DNA from: Welwitschia mirabilis
Taxonomy: Eukaryota; Gnetophyta; Gnetopsida; Welwitschiales
NCBI GenBank assembly: GCA_051453625.1
Contig: JBOZIK010000001.1
Coordinates: 230,804,908 to 230,829,526, forward strand
Direction of reading: 5' to 3'
Length of the DNA: 24,619 bases
Part shown: piece after piece, positions 19,851-24,619 of the stretch
How positions within the stretch are numbered: position 1 is the stretch's first letter
How the letters are laid out: every line of letters starts with the position of its first letter
Made by a program: the position numbers and the translations under genes
The notes under the pieces: model-generated
Seen by the model: only the letters and a program-made list of their open reading frames with translations
The model's database searches: none
Told to the model about the DNA's origin: nothing

Positions 19851-21335
19851 AGGTTGGATTCTCTTCACACCCGCCTCTGGATTTGCCCTTGTTTGTGTCG
19901 TACAAACTTATGTCGTAGTCTATCTATGTCATTGTCTCTCTAGAGGAGGTACATAGAGGGTAAAGGCTAATGTCAATTTGCTTCGGCACATACCTTAGGT
20001 TATTACCTGTCTATATTTGTTTTCTCATATCTATTTTTACCATGGTGAAAATTAAATGGATTATATTAGAATTTTTTCGTGGGTTATTCGATGACATTTT
20101 CTAGAATCGAACTCACAACCACAAAAGTCAAGATTAGATTTTAACTTTTTACTTTTTTGGAAGTGATAGAGAATTATCATTGTGTTTCTATGACTATTGA
20201 CAAGAAGCATCTTAAAATCTCTGTATCTGATTTTTCTTGAAGAAGAGCTTCTGTTGGACAAGAAACTTTTACGTCTCATAAAAGTCAACAAGAAGGAAAA
20301 GGTCCACATGTAAATCAGAAATGAAATTAAATGATTTGAGAAAATCTTTAACTATAGTTTTTGTACTTTGCTTTCTTTTATGGTGCTCTATAATTGTCTT
20401 CCTACTTATTCATGTATTTCCCCTCTCCACAAACTTTTCACTTAGGCTAAAGTAAAAAGGAAACCTATTAGATTGATAGATGACTCAAGCATGCTAAGGG
20501 TGGAGGGGAAATTGATGTATTGACATTTCTATTTACAAGCATGAAGAACAAGAAATAACATAAAATAACTAACCTAATCTTTGAGTTTGAAAGTCATAAT
20601 AAATAAGAGAGATGTAATAGGTGAGATGATAAATCCTCAACATCAAAAAAATATCCACAACAAAATGTTTAATGCTTTTCCCAAACTTAGAGCAACTCAC
20701 TCAAAGAGTAGTACAACACTAAAATTTCAAAGTACCATTTTAATTTATGATTAACAAAGATTTTCAAGTAGAATATACTGGGGGTGTGTAACGAACGAAA
20801 TAGCTCCCATTGTTAAGAGCATGGTTCAATCATGAGTTGATCCCTTTCTCCTTCATCAAAGTTACTCATTTAAGTAACACAAACATATTCAACAAATACC
20901 CATTTAAGCATAATAGATTGTATTTGTTGTTGATGCATTCCAAATACTTGTTTAATGAATCTTCAATCCTTAACTCTCCCTTAATTAAACTTAGTGAAAA
21001 CATCCTTAGAAATAGTTTACATGATGAAGTTAAGTATCCTATAAAATCATTGTTTAAAACTAAAAGATATAATACTCCTATTTCATTCTCCTTCAATAAT
21101 TCAATTAAATTCTTAAAATTGAATTTAATATCATTGAATTAATAAGTCACATCATCAAACTTCTTAAACATGATACTTAATGGTCCTTCATGTCTTTCAT
21201 TAAAATAGAACAAATAAATAATTTATGAGTAACGAATGTCCAAATAATGTGTGTTTGAATATGTCATAATAAATTCACAAAAGAGTGTTCAATGATAGTT
21301 TTGATGAAAATCAAAGTGTTTAATGATGTTGCAAT
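19851..21335. other. AT-rich intergenic stretch
   Basis: The minus strand has AGTTCGATTCT at 20103-20113, a 9/11 Pol III B-box match, without a convincing A box. ORFs at 20810-21142 (plus) and 20866-21096 (minus) overlap each other, are Leu/Ile/Asn/Lys-rich and have no recognisable domain. Confidence 0.4.
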
Positions 21336-21430
21336 CCAACGAGTGGGACACTCATCTTCTAAGTAGGAGGTGATGAGTTTAAACCATTGATTGTCCCTCT
21401 TAGCACCAAAACTCTGTTAAGGCTTACACT
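21336..21430 (+). repeat. Possible tRNA-derived SINE head
   Basis: AGTGGGACACTCATC, AGTAGGAGG and GAGTTTAAACC (21375-21385) follow in the order D arm, variable region, T arm seen in plant SINE heads. The B-box match is imperfect and the 3' end is not defined. Confidence 0.3.
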
Positions 21431-21799
21431 TAATTAAATCATTTATTTGGATGACCATAGTGGTGGGAAGAGAAACAGTTATTAAAAGTTTAAATGTCCC
21501 TTAAATTAAAAAGGAATTAAAACATAGAATCTTGAGTTTAGGATATGTGTAATAGGTTCAAAACATTCATGAATAAAGACAAATGTCTTTTGAATTATTT
21601 AGTTGGAAACTTATGTAATGCATCATAAATTTTTGTGATTTTACTATAGTTTATAGATTGCTATAGAAATTTATTTTTATTGATCCCTTGAACTTTAAAG
21701 AATAATTTATTTAAAATGTAAAAATATGTCATTCTCTTATTCGTATTGCCCTTGTAACTTTAAAAAAAGTTATTTGGAAGGTATGAGTAGGTAATTTTT

Positions 21800-22015
21800 A
21801 TTCTTTGTTTTTTTTGTGGTTGATGCATCAGAAATTTCAATACTGCATGGAAGCACTAGCATGTGCCTATGCCCATCACCATAAGGATTATGACAAATTT
21901 GGTTGAGGCTACCCACATACCTCTTGGTTCCTATGAGGATTTGAACTTTGAACCATAAGGTATCACTAACTAGATTTAAGTAGAGAGCTAGGCCCTTATC
22001 CCTCATGTCACTTTT
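21800..22015 (-). repeat. Possible tRNA-derived SINE
   Basis: Read on the minus strand: a head with AGTTCAAATCC (21937-21947, close to the Pol III B box), a unique body, and an A-rich 3' tail (ACCACAAAAAAAACAAAG). The A box is weak, so other repeat types are possible. Confidence 0.35.
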
Positions 22016-22965
22016 ATCATAACTCTCTTAACTTGAGTTAATGTTAACATTTTGTTATAAATAACTGCTTACATGTCTATCATATGCAATTAATTTGGAT
22101 CAAGGTCAAACTTGATAAAAAATGCATACTATCTTGAACTTGCAAATATATTAATAGTACATAGTTAAAACCTAATTAATTGTTAATGTTGTGATTAAAA
22201 AAGATAACTATGAATTATATATTTTCCATCATTGGCTATAATTCATGAAAGGCAACCTTGATCTTTATTTGCATATGGTTTTAAATCTAGCTTAATCCTA
22301 CAAATATGAAATATTAAAGGAATAATAGGTACATATAAATAACACATTACAAGTAGTAGAATGTGTTATTGATGAGGCCCAATTATGTAGATGACGTCCC
22401 TTTGCATAGATGTATAGGTAGAATGTATCATGAATGAGATTTGGTTACATGTGAATCTAGCTATACAAATGTACTAATGAAATAAGAATGGCATTTTTAA
22501 AAGGCATATGACCATAATAAATAATAAGAAAGACACTGATTAAGAATTTATGTGATGTCTAATAGACGTAATAAATATATAGAAAAGGAAAAAGTTCGTG
22601 AGGGATGCAAAATAGCTTAACCTAAGGTACATAGATGATAAAAAAATCTAACTAATTTATTCAAGCTTCCAAACTTCTACTACATGTATCAAAATTCATT
22701 AAAGAATCAAAGAGATTGATATCATGTGTTCGATATAATTTTTATCAAGCAAATTTTATATAGTCCTTATATTAACTTGATAAGAAAAATAAAAATTATT
22801 ATTAGTATCCTTTCATTATTTTTTTGAAGAAAAATATAGTTGTTTTTTCTTTAACATGAATTGTAAGCAATTATGAAATATTGAGTTTGTTCAATATCAT
22901 TAATGCAAAGAATTTTTGTGTAAGGAATATATTATGTTTAGGGTTTCTTTAGTAAAAGTATGCAA
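22016..22965. other. AT-rich intergenic stretch
   Basis: No gene seen. At about 22915-22970 there is a fragment related to the 35-bp repeat region at 9.6 kb, probably a scrap of the same LTR family. Confidence 0.4.
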
Positions 22966-23080
22966 GAGGGTGTAATGTCCAATTTTTTTCCCATAAAATA
23001 TGAATGTTACCATGATACTAAAATCTAACATCCTTAATATATACCACCAAGACTATGCATCAAGAATAAATCATCCTAGT

Positions 23081-23101
23081 AAAAAAAAAAAAAAAAAAAA
23101 A
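23081..23101 (+). repeat. Poly(A) run of 21
   Basis: An uninterrupted A21 run lies directly upstream of the ~55-bp minisatellite. It may be the tail of a retroposed copy or a simple microsatellite. Confidence 0.9.
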
Positions 23102-23106
23102 GTTAT

Positions 23107-23415
23107 GCTTTGATACCAAAATGTAATATCCCAAATGTCATCAGCTAAAAACTTCGATTAGCTCTGGTATCAAAATGTAATATCCATCTTTTTAATACCC
23201 AAAAAGTGTAATGTTGCTTTGTTATCCAAATGTGATACCTCAATTTGTCATTTGAATATCTTTAAACTCATTGCTCTTGTACCAAAAAGTAATATCCATA
23301 TTTTCTTATAGCTAAAAACTTATTTTTGCTCTGATATCCAAAATATAAAACCCTCTCCATATAACTAGATCTATAGCTAAAGGCATATTTTGCTTTGATA
23401 TCAAATGTAGGACCC
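23107..23415 (-). repeat. ~55-bp minisatellite with PBS-like unit, six copies
   Basis: Units start at 23107, 23161, 23216, 23273, 23328 and 23392 with variants of GCTCTGATACCAAAATGTAA followed by TATCC. On the minus strand this reads ...GGATATTACA, TT, TGGTATCAGAGC: an LTR end, a 2-nt spacer and the initiator-tRNA primer-binding site of plant LTR elements. The spacer part often has TAGCTAAAAACTT. Confidence 0.75.
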
Positions 23416-23489
23416 AATTTAATTTAATAATTAAAACAAATTACTTAAGTTATTTAGACTGTTTAACATTTTTTGTTTATCAAATGATA

Positions 23490-23820
23490 ATAGTGATTTA
23501 AAATGTTTGAAAATGATAAAATAGAGTCTTTTTTAGATTGGAAACACCCCCTTTTTACCTTAAAGGGTGCGAATCAAGCTTTGATTCTTGAAACAACCAT
23601 TAGCAAGTTATGTTCAAACCATTTTTGCATTAAAGAAAAATAAGAATTCAAAGTGGTAATTGACAACATCTGAAAACGATAAATTGGAGTATGTTTTTGA
23701 CTTGAAACACCTAGGTTTTACTCTATTAGACACAGTTTAATCTCATATTTATAAAAATACTATGAGAAAGTTACATTTTAAACCTTTGAACTTTTAATGA
23801 ATGCAAAGAGAATTGTTGAT
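23490..23820 (+). repeat. ~163-bp diverged tandem duplication
   Basis: TGAAAATGATAAAATAGAGT at 23508 recurs as TGAAAACGATAAATTGGAGT at 23671. Both are followed by TTTTT, a GAAACACC block and a T-rich tract, then an AAGTTA-TT block. The type of repeat was not recognised. Confidence 0.65.
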
Positions 23821-24050
23821 TCAGATACGAAGAAAGAATACAGTTCTGCGTTTTCAACAAGTATGTTTCTAAATCATTTTATTTTCATTTAATGAATGAT
23901 TATGAAGCGTTTTTAGGTGGCATTGCTTAATATCTTCCAAGCAAAATCTAATCATCATTCGTTGGATTCATTAATAGATTTCATCACTTGACATTAACAA
24001 TGTTATCTATTATACAAGCATTTTCGAAAAAATAGCTAATACAAATCTGT

Positions 24051-24177
24051 TAATGTCTTTTCTGTTGGGTGCTCACACGATTTGCCTTTCCATTGCTAAT
24101 GTAATTCTAACAGCATCTTTTTTTATGGGCGCTAACACGATTCTCTTCTTTTCCACTGTTAACGCAATTCAACAAAT
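24051..24177 (+). repeat. ~60-bp tandem duplication
   Basis: GGGTGCTCACACGATT at 24067 recurs as GGGCGCTAACACGATT at 24127, followed in both by TTTCCAYTG-TAAYG-AATTC. This explains the ORF at 24053-24241, which is not a gene. Confidence 0.75.
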
Positions 24178-24619
24178 GCATTTTTTTTCTTATAGCATTT
24201 TTAAATATTATCTTGTTCTGCATTTCAAGTGGAGAAAGTGATTGCGTTAAAGAAAACAAGAAGTCTTAGAATGCACGATGCATGGGAAAAGTGAGAAAAC
24301 AATGCGTAAATTTCCTAAAAATCAAATAGGAGATTTTATGCATATGTTTTACTTGATTATTTCATTCCTTATCTAACATTTGTCAGAAACAAGAGGATAG
24401 CTAGGATATGGATGCTCGAAGCATCATTAGAAAGGAGAAGGCATGAAAATGGACTGAGCTTGTATAGAAAAGAGGAAAATTGTTGTTTACAAGCTTGCAT
24501 GTCTACAAGGTATTTAAATATTTGAGTGAAGACTATAGAGGTGCCTACAGTGTGTTTCTCAGCAAAATGCCATAAAACCCAGAAAAGTTAATAATGCATA
24601 AGTGTTTAACAATTAAAAC
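24178..24619. other. AT-rich end of the window
   Basis: I see no gene, RNA or repeat that I can support here. Confidence 0.5.

Noticed and set aside
20810-21142. 110-residue plus-strand ORF
   Set aside because: Composition follows AT bias, it overlaps another ORF on the other strand, and no motif is visible.
23107-23415. CRISPR-like array
   Set aside because: Units are diverged throughout with no constant repeat and variable spacer, and the genome is a plant's.

Overview
This window is eukaryotic nuclear DNA from a seed plant. A gymnosperm, perhaps a conifer, is my best guess, from the heavily decayed retrotransposon background and the somewhat divergent HD-Zip IV protein; no marker in the window fixes the lineage. 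It is a repeat-rich stretch of about 30% GC by eye, interrupted by one GC- and CpG-richer gene island at about 15.2-19.9 kb. There are no bacterial-type operons, rRNA genes or CRISPR arrays. Four runs of N (1068-1167, 2340-2755, 5416-6085, 18269-18278) mark assembly gaps.

Layout. (1) 1-3.68 kb: the 5' half of a decayed Ty1/copia LTR retrotransposon on the minus strand (LTR, primer-binding site, gag, protease, integrase core), running off the left edge. (2) 3.88-4.66 kb: a degenerate ~63-bp minisatellite, then a plus-strand copia reverse-transcriptase remnant. (3) 5.09-6.46 kb: two diverged ~330-bp direct repeats around a 670-N gap. (4) 7.08-9.45 kb: a decayed plus-strand Ty3/gypsy pol (protease, RT, integrase), followed by a probable LTR region with a 35-bp triple repeat. 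(5) 9.8-12.6 kb: AT-rich sequence with short tandem duplications. (6) 12.6-13.75 kb: a decayed plus-strand non-LTR (LINE) reverse transcriptase. (7) 15.265-18.825 kb, minus strand: the one intact host gene. It encodes a class IV homeodomain-leucine zipper (HD-Zip IV) transcription factor. I rebuilt ten exons joined in phase, giving about 742 residues with homeodomain, leucine zipper-loop-zipper, START and post-START regions. (8) 18.86-19.84 kb: its 5' flank, with upstream ORFs, a candidate TATA box and two L1-box motifs, the site HD-Zip IV proteins themselves bind. (9) 19.9-24.6 kb: AT-rich repeats, including a ~55-bp minisatellite whose unit looks like an LTR/primer-binding-site junction.

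The window has one working gene in a retrotransposon graveyard. HD-Zip IV factors act in the epidermal (L1) cell layer, and the L1 boxes in this gene's own 5' flank suggest self- or cross-regulation, as proposed for ATML1/PDF2-type genes. The most unusual points are the 51-bp tandem duplication that copies the start of the homeodomain arm, a minimal ATG-TAA upstream ORF, Ser-rich and acidic insertions in the START and C-terminal regions, and the minisatellite apparently built from retrotransposon priming sites.
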